Shown here: positions 49,151-62,400 of the stretch, in pieces
Position numbering within the stretch: position 1 is the first letter of the stretch
How the letters are laid out: each line of letters opens with the position of its first letter
Assembly: GCA_973895155.1 (NCBI GenBank)
Contig: OZ316895.1
Location: 15,314,001-15,378,000, forward strand
From: Marsupella aquatica
Lineage: Eukaryota > Marchantiophyta
Length of the DNA: 64,000 nucleotides
Reading direction: 5' to 3'
The notes under the pieces: model-generated
What the model saw: the letters and a program-made list of their open reading frames with translations, nothing else
What the model was told of the DNA's origin: nothing
Databases searched by the model: none
Position numbers and translations under genes: made by a program

Positions 49151-49647
49151 AGACAGTTCTGCACCCGGCTTTGCTCCACCGTATAGCATGGGTTTTGCTC
49201 CAAATGTATTGGGCAGGTTTATTGTGTTTTGAGCCACAGGCACTTGTGGTGTGGCGCTTGTGGCAATGTAGGAAATATGTATAGAATAAAGCAGGTGAAT
49301 GTCCAGCCTGCAAGCCAGTTGTGTGGCTTGCACAAAGAAGTTTCCCCATTAGAAACTGTTTTGCTATAGGATGCTTGTACAGCTCCAAAGAGCCAAGAAC
49401 ATTTAAATCAAGCTTTGTCTTTCTTTAATTTGTGAATATAAATGCCCACTTGACTAAAAGAAACACAGCATGAGGGACACACAGATTTTGTTTCATTCGC
49501 AATTCACTTGTAAGGCAGTCCTCTTATAGTTCCATGTAAGATAGTTCCTGCTATGCTGTTATGAATAACAACTCAACAATTCCTGATGTTGCTCTTGAAT
49601 TCTTTGGGTTACACTCAAAAGCTGGTTGAAGCAAAGGGACTTTTTGT

Positions 49648-49903
49648 ATTTTCTTCATGACCAGGTGTAGTATGCAAGTTCACTGTAGTACTTTCCACAT
49701 GCTTTATTTTCTTCATGACCAGGTATAGTGTGCAACTTCACTGTAGTACGTTCCAAATGCTTCTGGTGTTTTTCCCTGCTCCAAGGATGAGTCCCAATTT
49801 TGGTGTGTTGCCAGGTCTTTACGCCTGAGTTTCAATGACTGAGTTAAAAAAATGTATGGTCTAGAGATTACAAAAATGTATGGTCTAGAGATTACAAAAA
49901 TGC
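49648..49903. repeat. 57-bp duplication and adjacent 27-bp duplication
   Basis: attttcttcatgaccagg starts two units at 49648 and 49705 (to 49762). About 90 bp later, aaaaatgtatggtctagag is repeated head to tail (about 49848-49903). Non-coding. No gene is supported between 49,905 and 51,075. Confidence 0.85.
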
Positions 49904-51082
49904 AATGCCCGGAAGAGAAACTGCCTCATGGTTCATTCTTTCAGACCACCTCAAGAGGGGGTCTAAGTTTGATCTAAGTTTTTGACAAAAAAGGTTGTAC
50001 ACAGCAGCAAAACAAGAGACCCACCAGCAGGTACCTAGGATCAGTAACAGTTTTGCTTCATCGTGCTTTCAAGTTCATATAAAGTGAAGGATGGTATGTT
50101 GTCACATTTGACTGGTTTAGGGTTTAGGCATCTCAGATACAGGAAAAGAAAAGTACTTCCACTTCTTGTAAAGTTCCCCCTCAATGAGAGGTTTGTGTTT
50201 GTATGAGTGAGTGTAGTCAGTTTGCTATGATATTGAGGACTGGTATTTGCCCGTAATTCCCTCCATTTTTCTCTATAAATGTATTGAAAACTACAAAGAG
50301 AAAATCACCAAAGGCTTTAAGTATAGATTAGTAGTGGTAACATGGCATTGGGCATTGTGTACTATGATGCCAAATGATGAAGGCTTTGATTTAACTTTTG
50401 AGAGGCTATTATTGTCCATCATACTCTGGTAAAGGGAGCTTCATACACTTGATGGGTGACCTAAGATATTTCCTTTTCTACTAATTTAAATATTCAAAAT
50501 GGGGTGATCATCTTGACTCTTCATTCTTCTCCATAAATGCCCCAAAAATTATATAGAGAAATTTCACAAAAGGCATTAATACGAAAAAGAACAGAAAGGA
50601 TGAACCAAGTGCACAGGGCTTTGGGCAATGCTTACCATGGGCAGGTTTGGAAAGGGGGGCCAGTTCCAACTCCCAGTCAACAGGTCAGGATAGGGTAGCA
50701 GGGAGTGCTTTGCGAGTTGCGCACAGGCAAGAGATTGCCCCTCGTCACTCTTGAGGGTGAAATTGCCCCTCATCACTCCTCAGCAGTACCCAACCCTTGC
50801 TGGTTGGAACCCAGCCCTAAAGTTCCCTTCCACACAGGTTCAAACCTTTGGGGGCTGTCTTGGACTTTCAATGGCCCTTTTTTTGTATACTATCAGAGTG
50901 CCAAAGAACAAAAATGTCAAACTTGGAGACAGTGTCCCAAAAGGCAAAGCAACCCAATAAAGGGATGGGAAGAGGAAAGGGAAAGGCCCCAAGAATACCA
51001 AAGAAGGCCTACGAGCCAGGGAGTCCCCTCCGACAGCAAAGGGGGAAAAAAAGAAAAAAGTCCAGTACCACAAATTAACTGA

Positions 51083-51275
51083 AAAGATTAATACTGGGCA
51101 GAGTAAACAAATAAAGTTAGATATACTTTCATTGTCCCTCAAAGCTGGGTGGCATCTTCTTGGCCTGTTGGAATGTTAACGGAAAGATTAATACTGGGCA
51201 GAGTAAATAAATAAAGTTAGATATACTTTCATTGTCCCTGCTGGGTGGCATCTTCTTGGCCTGTTGGAATGTTAT
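51083..51275. repeat. 100-bp tandem duplication
   Basis: Units start aaagattaatactgggcag at 51083 and 51183 and end with ggcctgttggaatgtta. The second unit lost a few bases (caaag). From 51,280 to 53,870 I find only AT-rich sequence with short random frames. Confidence 0.9.
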
Positions 51276-53875
51276 TGCCCTTTTGCAAAATGCCCTCGTT
51301 GAAAGGACTTCCAATTTAGTACCTACCGTAGCTTCGCCATAGACGGGTAGGTCCTACCGAAACAAACATGACATCGAGGTCCTCTTGGCAGAAACCTTTA
51401 CAACACTAAAGGAGTAAAGTAAGCCAGTGATTGGTAGGAGTCCCTTCCAACACCAATCGGTCATCGTTGAACTGTGCGCTTTTGGGAGTTTGCGAGCTCT
51501 GTAGTTCCAGAATCCAGATTGAGGCAACAGACTGATGACGCTGCCGTTGTTGTGGGTAGCTTTAATTCTGGTCGTTGCATCAAAATGCCACTACAGAAGA
51601 ATTGCCTCGGGTCCTGGGTTTATTAGTAGAATTGTGACACCAGACAATGCTTTACTTCATGGACTTGGATCCTGTCTCCCAGTATGGTGTCATTTGTTCT
51701 TTCCAGTATTATATAATTATGTGGTCTATCTGCATTATAATTAGCTCTTCAAGTCTAGCACTCATGACCTACGGAGTGGAGTGGAGTGGAGTCAAGCCAT
51801 ATACTTTAGGTAAAAATAAAATCCATATTTAAACTATGTTTAGAGTGTGAAAGAGCCCTTCCCGTGCATACACACCTGGCATAGGGCTAGGCACAATTCT
51901 TTCTCCCACCTAGTTTGCATCAAAACATGACAAATACAATGTATGACATCAGTCCATATCATGATAAATCTAGTTAATTTTACTTAAATCAACGAGTGCA
52001 CATTACATATTACCATATTTTGATAGGGACCTGGTTGGTTCTCCATCTCCTTGGCTTGAGTGAATCATAAATGTTCTACAGCAGTTCTTACCAAATGTGT
52101 GTAGTCTTCTCAGAATGCTCTTCTGGTCTGCATGGCTTTTTGCAAAGTTTCAACAGTTCTATTGTGCTTTGGCTTGCTGTCCCCATGCAGTTGATGGATA
52201 TGCACGTGCTGTACTTGATACATCCTACCATAGAATCAATTAACCTACATGTGTTAGGCATTTACTCTTAGATCTAGAGTTACAACTATGCTCGTAATCA
52301 GACTAACCATAATTATAACCTTGGTTGGGTTAGTCATACTGCATCCTATAGACACAAGTGGGTGCTCACTTGTGAGCAGGAAATCAGGTTCATTGTTATA
52401 GAGTCACTTGAGAGATAGGAAGAGGCTATGCTACGAAGACTTGGTGCAGCAGAAAACTTTAGAGTGCATTAAAGTTTTTGTGTGTTCTTGCAAATGTAAC
52501 CTCATTGAAAGAGAATTAACCTCATTGTGTCCACTATTTATTTCTTGCATGGTCATGTGTATGTTGGTGCAAATCACGTCTTTGCTCAACAACATGGGCG
52601 CAATAGGCCAAACAATGTTGCAATGGAAGGACATGGGTGTGCGTACCTTGCCTGCCTTGTATCCTACCACAAATTCAATATACAAAGGCCTGTGACCAAA
52701 CCCATGTGGTACCAAACCCATGTGGTCACAGTAGGCTAAACAATGGTCAGATGATAAGTTTGGGCCACTTGCCCCTCATCACTTTCATTGAACTAAAGGT
52801 CAACCAAAAAGCGAAATGTTTGCCTTACTTGGGAGTTTATTGCTCTACTTTCATTGAAACTTTCTCAATTCCCCTTTCAGACCAGTATACAAAGATATTT
52901 TGCCAGGGTGGCATGTGTAACCGTGTGTCAAGCAGGAGATCTAGGAAGGGCTCTTTATCTAACTGTCCAAAAACAATTACGACTAGCCCCGACTACCCGT
53001 TTTTTGAACATAATAGTAGAGAGTACAATAAAAAATTATCAAAATATATTTTTTATCCATATTCTTTGAAGGTTAATAAAATGATAAAAAAAATTCATCA
53101 TTTTAATAGTCATATATAATATACCTTTTTCCTTTATGTGCACATGAGTATTTTTTAATACACATATGTCGTGGTGGGGCCATAATGCATATAGAAATTA
53201 TCAAGGAAAATTGGTATGTACATATATCATGTCATGAATTTCTCCCATGCACATGATGACCATAGAGTTATGGTCCAGAGGTTTCACTCTAGACCTAGGT
53301 TCTTAAAGTAGACTTGAGTTGGCGCTTTAATAATAAAATTACGTCCCCCAAGATCTGAGGAGAGTCATAAGGTTTTGGCTCGTAGAACATTTCGAGGCAA
53401 GGGTGATAGACTAAAAAGTAGAGTAAACCAAGACATACAATTAAGTGGTTGGAGTCACTATGGTCTCTACCATTGAAGGAATCTATTAAATTAAGTACAA
53501 ATCCCTCCAAATGATATCATGAATGTGATGATTTGGAGAGCAGATTTCGATTGTTTCCTTTTGTTTCTGGCAAATGACAGTGAGTTTTCCCTCATTTGGG
53601 AGCCACAAAACCGTTGGGTTGTACTCCCTAACAAAGACTGTTAATGGCAAAGATAAAGTGTGATCTCTCAATCTTCAATCAATTGATGGAGGCATTAAAA
53701 TTTGCTTTTATGACGTTTAACCACTTGTGGACTGCATGCGAACATAGTCTTGGTGTGTCACTAGGAACTGATATTGAAAAATAATTTTTAATTATTTTGT
53801 CACTATGATACCTGGTGCCCGTCAAACTGAGTGAAAACGGCCGACAAATCGGCAACCTGGCACCTGGGCTCGGGA

Positions 53876-54025
53876 GTAGTCCGGGGGGGGGGTGGGTTCG
53901 GGTTCGGGGGGGGGGTTCGGGTTCGGGGGGACGGTCCGGGTTCGGGTTTGGGTTCGGGGGCGCTCCGGGGGGGAGTTTGGGTTTGGCCTCCGGCCGGGGA
54001 GAGGCGGTCCGGGGGGGTTCGGGTT
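53876..54025 (+). repeat. G-rich (gggttcggg)n tract, G-quadruplex potential
   Basis: Runs of 5-11 G alternate with ttc spacers (ggggggttcgggttcggg and variants) for about 150 bp. The plus strand satisfies the G3+N1-7 rule many times over. Gly-rich frames across it (GSGGRSGFGFG-like) are artefacts of composition. It lies abruptly within AT-rich flanks. Confidence 0.85.
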
Positions 54026-54496
54026 TGGATGAGTTCGAGAGAATCTTATCGAATATTCATCAAATTGGTCATTTTTGTGTCATCATTTTACAATTTGACG
54101 TGCTCGACAAGACATCAAGGTGCCCGTCAGGTTAAACCGGGCTATGATAATACTTTCACTTTTTTTGTATATTTTTGTATATGAATGACAAGTTTAACAA
54201 AATGACCAAATGAATCATATATAAAAACTGTGACACTTTGTAAATGTTTTTGAAAAATATAATATTATAAATTAAAATACCTTTAATGACAATGTATTTA
54301 AAAATTATATTGAAAAAATTTATGAAAATAATTACTATTATTTTCTTTCTTATTCGTGGGGGAAGCGAGAAGAGGGAATCCTGCCTGAGTGACCCGAGCC
54401 ACGCAACTGGTACAGAAACTCAAGGGATGAAAACCCTCTGTCACTACTTGGGAGTAGTTCTCTAGGACTTTTTCCTTGAGATCTCAAAAAGATAGT

Positions 54497-54925
54497 GATT
54501 TTACTGGAATTCCATTATTTGAAAAAACATTTGGTGGTGTTCACTTTGGGTCCCAGTCTGTATTTTCTGATTTTTTTTGTCAAATAAATTATTATTTTCA
54601 AGACAAAATAATAACACTTGTTGGATTGCTGGACACAACTCAAAATGTGTATAAAAACAGATGCGGTTGGTGCATCTTGGGAGTTTACTGGGATTCCATT
54701 ATTTGAAACAACATTTGGTGGCGTTCACTTTGGGTCCCAGTCTGTATTTTCTGAAATTTTTTGTCAAATAAAAATTGTTTTTCAAGACAAAAGAATAACA
54801 CTTGTTGGATTGCTGGACAGAACTCAAAATGTGTGTAAATATAGATGCGGTTGGTGCATCTGGGGCGTACATTAGATATGTAGTCTTGTAGACTACATAT
54901 AGATGCGGTCAGTGCATCTTAGAAA
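54497..54925. repeat. 188-bp tandem repeat, two full units and a third partial
   Basis: Units start near 54497 and 54685 with ttactggaattccattattt and end with atagatgcggttggtgcatc; the last motif recurs at about 54899. Open frames within the units repeat the same peptide and show no known domain. Confidence 0.88.
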
Positions 54926-55895
54926 GTGTAGGATCAAATAACTGTAGATTGGGTTGGTGGGTAGTAGAAGATGGGTTTAATGGTTCTGCAAAATCTGCAC
55001 CTTGGATGCTTTTGGGGCATGGTCACACCAGAAAGTTTTGGAGACTTAGACTAGTGGTCTACAGTGTAATATGCTGTCCTACTCTGGCTGGAGACGAGCC
55101 AAAGTTGTAGGCCACCATTTGATACTGTCAGAGTTTAGCCTTTACAGTCCAGGTGTCTAAGTCTAGGGTCCCGGGAAGATGCCCCAAACTTGCACTTATC
55201 CATATGCACTGTACTATAAGTGCATAAGGTATCATTTTTGCAGTTCTCCATATGCGTAAGGTCTGCACTATCCACTAAGTGAATGAGAAGTCACTTAACA
55301 TGCACTTACCATGTGTTTTCAAGTTACGCACATTGGACTCCTCTTACTCCCCAAGTAAAAGTGGAGGTCCATGGGGGCATCAATTGTATGCAATCTCCAT
55401 TTGGAGTTAGAAAGGTATATAGGGATTGTAATGTGAAACCAGGATGGACCTTCATGTTTGTCAAAATGCTGGATACACCTTTATAACCCACATGGATTGC
55501 AGCAACACCTTATTTCTGTTCTCATGGTGCGTATCACACAAGTGAGTGAAATGTGAGAAGAAAATGAGACAGCCCTATTTGGAAATTTATGGGACTGTCA
55601 ATTCTCAATGAAGCTAGACCATCTTAGGCTCACTAGAAAGATCTTTCCAAACCCATCCAAAAAAATCAGATTCCATTGGAAATCTAGAGAGATACTCAAT
55701 GTCAAAGTTTGTTGTTCAAAAACTTTCATAAGCACAATGTGATGTCACGTCTTCCATGGGAATTGCATGGTTCATGGGTTGAATCTATGGGAGCATCAAT
55801 TGCAATACATTCTACTGTGTGAAATTGTGAATGATTAAAAACATGAAGGAGAGGAATGATAAAGTGGTAAAAATATTAAAACACTTATTTGACAA

Positions 55896-56608
55896 CCTGA
55901 AGTACAATTGTACCTGAATGGCACAGATTCAATGAAGAGCACTTATCTCTCCTCAGACGACTTGAAGTCTTTCGACAATTCTTTATCATTCGTATTCACT
56001 CTCCTACCGAATTTATATGCCTATCGTAAGCTGGTATTGTGTTTTCTATTATATGCGGTCCTCTCCTCCTCCGTCCATGATTTCAAAAATAAACTACGTG
56101 ATAAATTACAAATATTTATTCGTTTTTATTTGAAACAAATGATGCTGAGATTAGACTCTTCCATTTAGTTCATGGCAGTGGCCAGCTCGCCCTAAGGTAA
56201 ATAATCATTAGCCCTTGGATTATAGATACCATCTCAGATGACAATGTGATGTTAGATACGATACAAGATGAACAAAGCTTTTGATCAAAGTAGTATACCA
56301 TGCAATATTCCCTGATTTTTGCTTTTGATTTGGAAAAAGATTATTTGGTTTCTCCTTGTCTATGACAACAAAAACACTTGGCACAACTATGCCCTGACCT
56401 TCTATCAAGATATTGCACATTTAAATGGGAGGGGAGGGGACGTTTTCTCCCAAGAAGTGGTTGCTGTCCTTTTGGATTGGAAATCACTCGGAAGTTTCAA
56501 TTTGTCTAACAATTCAATAGTTTGGATAAAGGGTGTCATTGATGGTCATTGATGGTCTTTTGCATTAAAGGCACCAAAGTAAGGCTAATGTGCTGGAAAG
56601 TAGGATTT
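55896..56608. mobile_element. Dispersed repeat of about 0.7 kb, copy A
   Basis: Alternating well- and poorly-conserved blocks align collinearly with 61618-62328: cctgaagtacaattgt, cattcactctcctaccnaattt, ttcatggcagtggcc, tagcccttggattata, tatcaagatattgcaca, and the end block ggcaccaaagt-a-g-taatgtgct-gaaagtagga. Neither copy has a long ORF or recognisable terminal repeats, so the class is unknown. Sequence 54,930-55,890 shows no gene. Confidence 0.7.
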
Positions 56609-58461
56609 CAAAGGGTGGGTTTTCGAGGACAATATGTAGAGAAATCCTTGCATTGATTGTGAGTAACATCTAGTCCACTCAGTCCAAAGATCCACTCAAG
56701 AGACATAGGCTGAAATTGGTTTGGCACAAACCCAGGGAACCACAGCTTGCACCTTCCAAGCAAAAGCTCCATAAAAAGACACAGTATGCCCCCAACATTA
56801 ACCCTCATTGTCATTATTGTCACCCTCACCCCACCCATTGAGGGAGGGCTCGGTCTGACCCTCACCTCACCCACTGGTGTATTTTTTAGGTGTGAGTTTT
56901 GCCAAATTTCACCTCCCCCAAAAGTGGGCTAAAATTTGCTAGATTCTTTCTATGTCATTTGCCACTTTCCCATCAAATTATGGACCCCATTTTCCAAAAT
57001 CTAACGGTCATCCATAAATATAGGGATATCTGACAAGCAGGATATAATCCAGGAAAAATTTGACAAAGAATATTTCTAGCATCTCCTCCCTTAGAATGGC
57101 AGACACTCGTCACACTGGCTAAAAACAAAAAACCTTAAAACCCACATCATTGTCACTTGATATAGGAGTGGGATCTTGAGTGCAATGTGATTTGTTTGGC
57201 ATACTTTGGAAACTTTAACTCAATGAGTTGGGAACTAATTAAAAAGATGGGAGAAAGGAACATGGGAAAGGGCATCAGGACCATGGGAAAAGGTATCACG
57301 GTAAACTATGTCAGTGGACAAACATTGTATGAAAGGGCAATGGACAAACGGGACTGGACGGACACCACGGAGGAATAAGAGTGGGTAACTTGGGGAGGTG
57401 GGGGGAGGCCAAATGTCCGTGCATGTGGGAGTCGAGGATGCCAGTGAGGGTTAGAGGCTTGGTTAGAGGCATCATCTCAAATAATTTTTTCACTCAAGTG
57501 AAGCCAATGTAGGCCTAACTCAGGTATAGTGCGGGTTAAGAGATCTACTCAATAGGGCACGGTGTGTGCCTTGCAGTTTTGTTCTAACATGTATGAGTCA
57601 TATGCCCTTGTGGATGATTGTAGTTTCTATCTAGCAATAATAATGTTTATTTTATCTTTCTCTGACCAATCAATTTTGCAATTCTTCACACTCATTTAGT
57701 TCATTAAACTATGAAAGTCATGTTTTGACAAGTTATTTTCTTGGAAATATACCTCACAAAACATTAATAGATACATGTACTCAATTTTAATGAGTTTCAA
57801 TTGTTATCTTATTCATATATGATTGATCCTGGTAGTGTAAAAATAATTTTTGCACCTGTACATTGCCTCAGGTGGGGCCTTAGGGCACATAAAACTAACT
57901 TCATTGTAGAAACCCTTGGGCAACTATTACGTTGTATAGGTGAGTGTAATATCCCCCCAAAAAACCAGATCAAACAAAAGCAATCATCATGTAGAGTCAT
58001 GTTGAAATGGAATTGGGTTCTTGTTGATCAAAGTATACCAGAAAACATGTGAAAGTTAGCACTACCTAAGTAGCCCCACAAAGGATTGCACCGTCCTGAA
58101 CTGTTTGCGATCAATGTCATAATTTTGTAGCAGCTTTTGCAAAATTTGATTAGAAACTAAGTAAACATTGACCTATCTATGTTTTCAGAGAAAATTTGAT
58201 ACATTCCTGCCAATGCTCCAAACCCTCCAAGGTTTTCCTAACGTGGAACTCCAAATTTGTCTATCGCATCAGTAATTCTCAAAATTGATTGATTACATGT
58301 CACAAGTCATGATGAGTTGTCAGGTGAGTTGTCACTGATAGTTTTGTCTCACATTAACCAAATGGTATTCAACTAACCAGCTTGATATTTGAGTAAAGAA
58401 CCTATAATTGTAACTGCTACTACATAAGACATGTGATATGAAAGACACTTGACTTTGCACT

Positions 58462-58551
58462 GGACTTTGGGTTCTTTCAACACCTTTTGATGAGCCCTTG
58501 AGTGGGGACTTTGGGTTATTTCAACACCTCTTAATGAGCCCTTGCGTGGGA
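58462..58551. repeat. 44-bp tandem duplication
   Basis: Units start ggactttgggtt at 58462 and 58506, sharing ttcaacacct and atgagcccttg. Sequence 56,610-58,460 carries no supported gene; 58,555-59,400 is the CT-rich then purine-rich upstream region of the kinesin gene. Confidence 0.88.
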
Positions 58552-59404
58552 ACTATTTTTTGTCAAGATGCAATGCAACTGAATTACTCTTTTTTCTGCA
58601 ACTGAACATACTATGGTGACTACCAACTGGTTTGTTAAGGTAAGTAGGAAGCAACCAAATGGAGCTCCAGCCACCAAACCAGTCCATCACCAGTATGCTA
58701 ACTGCCAGCACACTAACTTTTTTTCTAGAGCAGGCTTGCACAGTCACACTCACTGCCTTCCCTCCCTTCCATCTTCACCCCCAGTATTACTCACAGGTGC
58801 TCCCGGTCATGGGTCATCACCACCCTGTCCGCCTTCTGCTGCTATTGCTGGGCATTACACACGTTGTCCTTCCTCAGATTTGCTCAGACAGCTACCCTGC
58901 CTTCTTCCCAACTTTTCTATTCCTCTTGTCTTTTCGTTCATCTTCCCACCCCCTTTAGACATTCTCTCCCTAAGAGTGTTGGTGCTTCCCTTCACTAGTC
59001 CTGCTGCTCTTGAGCAACAGTCATTGCACAACTTGGGTGGTCTCTTGAATTTTCTGTTTCTCTTGCTCTTCCTTCCTCTTCTCTTCCTCTATTCCTCTGC
59101 CCTTTAAATTTTGAGTACTCTCAAGAATGGGCAATTCATGGGGGGCAAGCAAAACAACAGGAAAGACCTAGCCAGAGAGGGAGAGAACCAACTTGGGCTT
59201 TGAAAGAGCAGTGACCTAGATCAGAAGGCAGTGTAGCATGACAAATTGTGACCCCAGTTGTGACTGAGTGAGAGAGACTCAAAGAGATTGTGAAATTGTG
59301 AGCAATAGACAGCAACTGAAGTGGACCCCCTGATCGAATTCACATCTTGAACATCTTAGAGGGGGCTTAGAGACGCAAACTAAGGGCAGGACCAAAGAGA
59401 AAGA

Positions 59405-62400
59405 ATGACTGCGCCAATGTCTCCTCCTCCTACCCCATCACTCTCGCCTGAGTCACCTCCTCAGCTAGCTCAGGCAACAGCAGGAGACCTTCCACCCCCT
59501 CCTCCACCTCCGCTTTCTGATCTCAACCTGCTACAATCTGCTGTCAATTCACCCAATCCACCACCGAATCCACCATCCACGGAAAGGCAGCAGCAGCAGC
59601 AGCAGCTTGTGAACAACAACCCTTCGGGGGAGGAGTCAGCAGTGCGGGTGGCAGTGCGTGCGAGGCCACTTATAGAGAAGGAAATCATGGAGAAATGTGG
59701 GGAGTGTGTGGCATACTCTCTAGATTGCAGACAGATTGTCCTCGGAAAGGATCGCAGGTTTACATTTGATTACGTTTTTGGGCCCGTGGTCGGCCAAGAG
59801 GAGGTCTACATGGACTGTGTCAAGCCTCTTGTAGACAGCTGTGTTGCTGGGTATGATGCAAACCACTTTGATCCTTGCCCTTGCAAAGAAAGACCAACCT
59901 CTTTAATGATTTTTCAAGGAAACTAACTTTGAGTCCCCTTTGATAATAGCATGTTTATGTGATGACCTAATTCACAATATTTAACTAAAACCATGTACTC
60001 CTGCCTCTAAATGCTGCCTCCAAAGTTGGACTGAGATCATAACTTCACATATGGAATCTGTGTAGCCCTCTATTGCTGGACAAGATATATAAGATAACCA
60101 AAATGGAGAGAATGCTACTGTTGGATTCTAACAAATTCCAATGATAAGAGATATCCCTTGTGTGTTTCTCATTGCTTGGATGATTAATCATACTTGTCAG
60201 ATTTTGCATATACAATTTTAGGGTTTTGGACATAATTATTGTCTGGTGTCCATTTGCAATTGTTGCATATGGAAAGCATTCCAATGAATAATATTCTGCA
60301 TAATTGTAGGAGTCAGATGGGAGAGGGATCTAAGAAACTCCAATTGACTAAAATTACTCAGTGCTCAGACACACTCAATTCGAATCCAAAGAGCACCCAC
60401 CCATGCAATTTGCTAATGATTGTGAAGGGTGACCAAAAGCAGAGCATTGCCCATCAACACACCATATTTATGGATCCATAGTTCATTGCATAAGGAGTGA
60501 CAGAACATATTAGGTTTCAATCTTAAATAAAGTAGAGACATCAACAATGCATTACTATTACATGCCTAAAGGCAAGGTTGATAAGACATGGCACTTTCTC
60601 ACTCAGTAGAGTTAAGAGTTCTGCCCACCTGCTAAACAATGAAGATATTCATGACAGCAGTTGTTAAGACAATGAGTCTAAACAATCCTGAAATGGGATC
60701 AGAGAACAATTATGTCAAGGTGGACTATATACCAACTACACCGGGCATAAATTTGACTAGGAACCCTTCTATTCAAGAGAAGATTAGATGAAAAGAATTT
60801 CTGAAAATTGCTTTTGAAATAGAACTCCCCTCTCCCCCCCTTCCCTTGTTTCTTTTTCATGGTGGTCCATTTTGTAATTCAATGTGGTCATTTTTTGTTA
60901 ATGTTATATGAACTAACCGTAAATATGAAATCAATTGAGAATAAATTTGGATGCAATTATGCAATCCTCTCCTGGAGATGTAGGGATTGCAATGTGAAGA
61001 CTAAGCTTGCATTGATCATTACAATTACACCATTCATTGCTATTAGTCTGGTCTGATATTGTAAAGAGTTTTAGCTGGAAATAGTGTTTGTAAAGTGTAC
61101 ATCAGCAATGGAGAGTTATTACTCTTAATTGGTGTGCAATCTTAACACTAACTTCCATGTTGTTCAAGACAACACTGATCTATCAGTAAGGCCATATTAG
61201 AACTCAATTGCATGCCTCATTTTTTGATACTCTACACCATTTAATAAAGTCTGCAAATGGATGTGCACAGCAAGCATGAATTTTGGCTTTTGACTTACAT
61301 TTTTTTAAAGACATATCTTGTCGAAACTCAATTGTCAAACTTTCAGTAGAAATACGGAGGGTCAAATTATGCAGGGCCGGAATAAGCATTATGTAACAAA
61401 GTATATTATGTGCACACTAGTAGTGTTTCTTGCTCTAAATTTACAGTGACACCAAGTTGGGCAAAGCCCTTCAGAAGGTCCAATGCTCATTTTCAGTAAG
61501 AGTAATGGTAAACGTGTTTTCCTATAGAGTGTGAAAGCGTCACTATTATAAACATTAAGTAGAGTGATACTTAGTGTGATAAGTAGTGGGATACTTAATG
61601 ATAATAATTGTCCTCTACCTGAAGTACAATTGTATATAAACCTCTCCTCTTTGGGCACTTGAAATCTCTTAAAAGACATTAAACTTCACATTCACTCTCC
61701 TACCAAATTTCTATGCCTGTTTTAAGCTGATATTAATGCTTGTGCTACATTTGTTCACCACTCCATATTACATGGTTTCTTTCCATGAAATGAAAACGAG
61801 TCAACTCTTCAACTTCGTTCATGGCAGTGGCCATCTTGCCCTAAGCTAAGCAAAGATTAGCCCTTGGATTATAGGTGCCATCATTAGTAAGTTCCATATA
61901 TAAGGGACAAGATGAAAAATATATCTTTTAATTTTGGAACTATTTCACGAGTAAGTTTTTGCTTTGTCACTTTGGAAACATTCCTTGGTTTACATTTCCA
62001 ATGAGGAGAAAATTAGGTGGAGACAAGGAAATACTGTCAAATTGATGCCTGGGCTCCTTTATCAAGATATTGCACACTGCCATAAATTGGAGGGCCATGG
62101 TCCCAATAAATGGTTAGATATATCCTGTTGGATTGGAAAATCTTTGCTAAGCTATATTACTTTTTCCTTTTGCCGGGAATTGATAATTGTATAGCAGATA
62201 TCCTTGCTAAGTTTCAGTATGTCTACGAATTCAACAGGGTTGGATGAGAAGATAGAGAAGGGTGGGTGTCATGATCCTTTTGTATCATAGGCACCAAAGT
62301 GATGTTAATGTGCTAGAAAGTAGGATGTTGCATAAATGCACATTCCTCTCAGTTCCTTCAAATTTGTGGAAGACTCCTCATGTGCCTCAGCCATACGAAA

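Noticed and set aside
52637-53119. 160-codon plus-strand open frame
   Set aside because: Composition follows AT-rich DNA, no recognisable domain, no splice context.
53815-54184. Gly-rich open frames across the G-rich tract
   Set aside because: Caused by simple (ggg ttc) composition; no conserved protein.
58613-59107. 164-codon plus-strand open frame
   Set aside because: Pyrimidine-rich sequence gives Leu/Pro/Ser bias; no conserved features; lies upstream of the kinesin.
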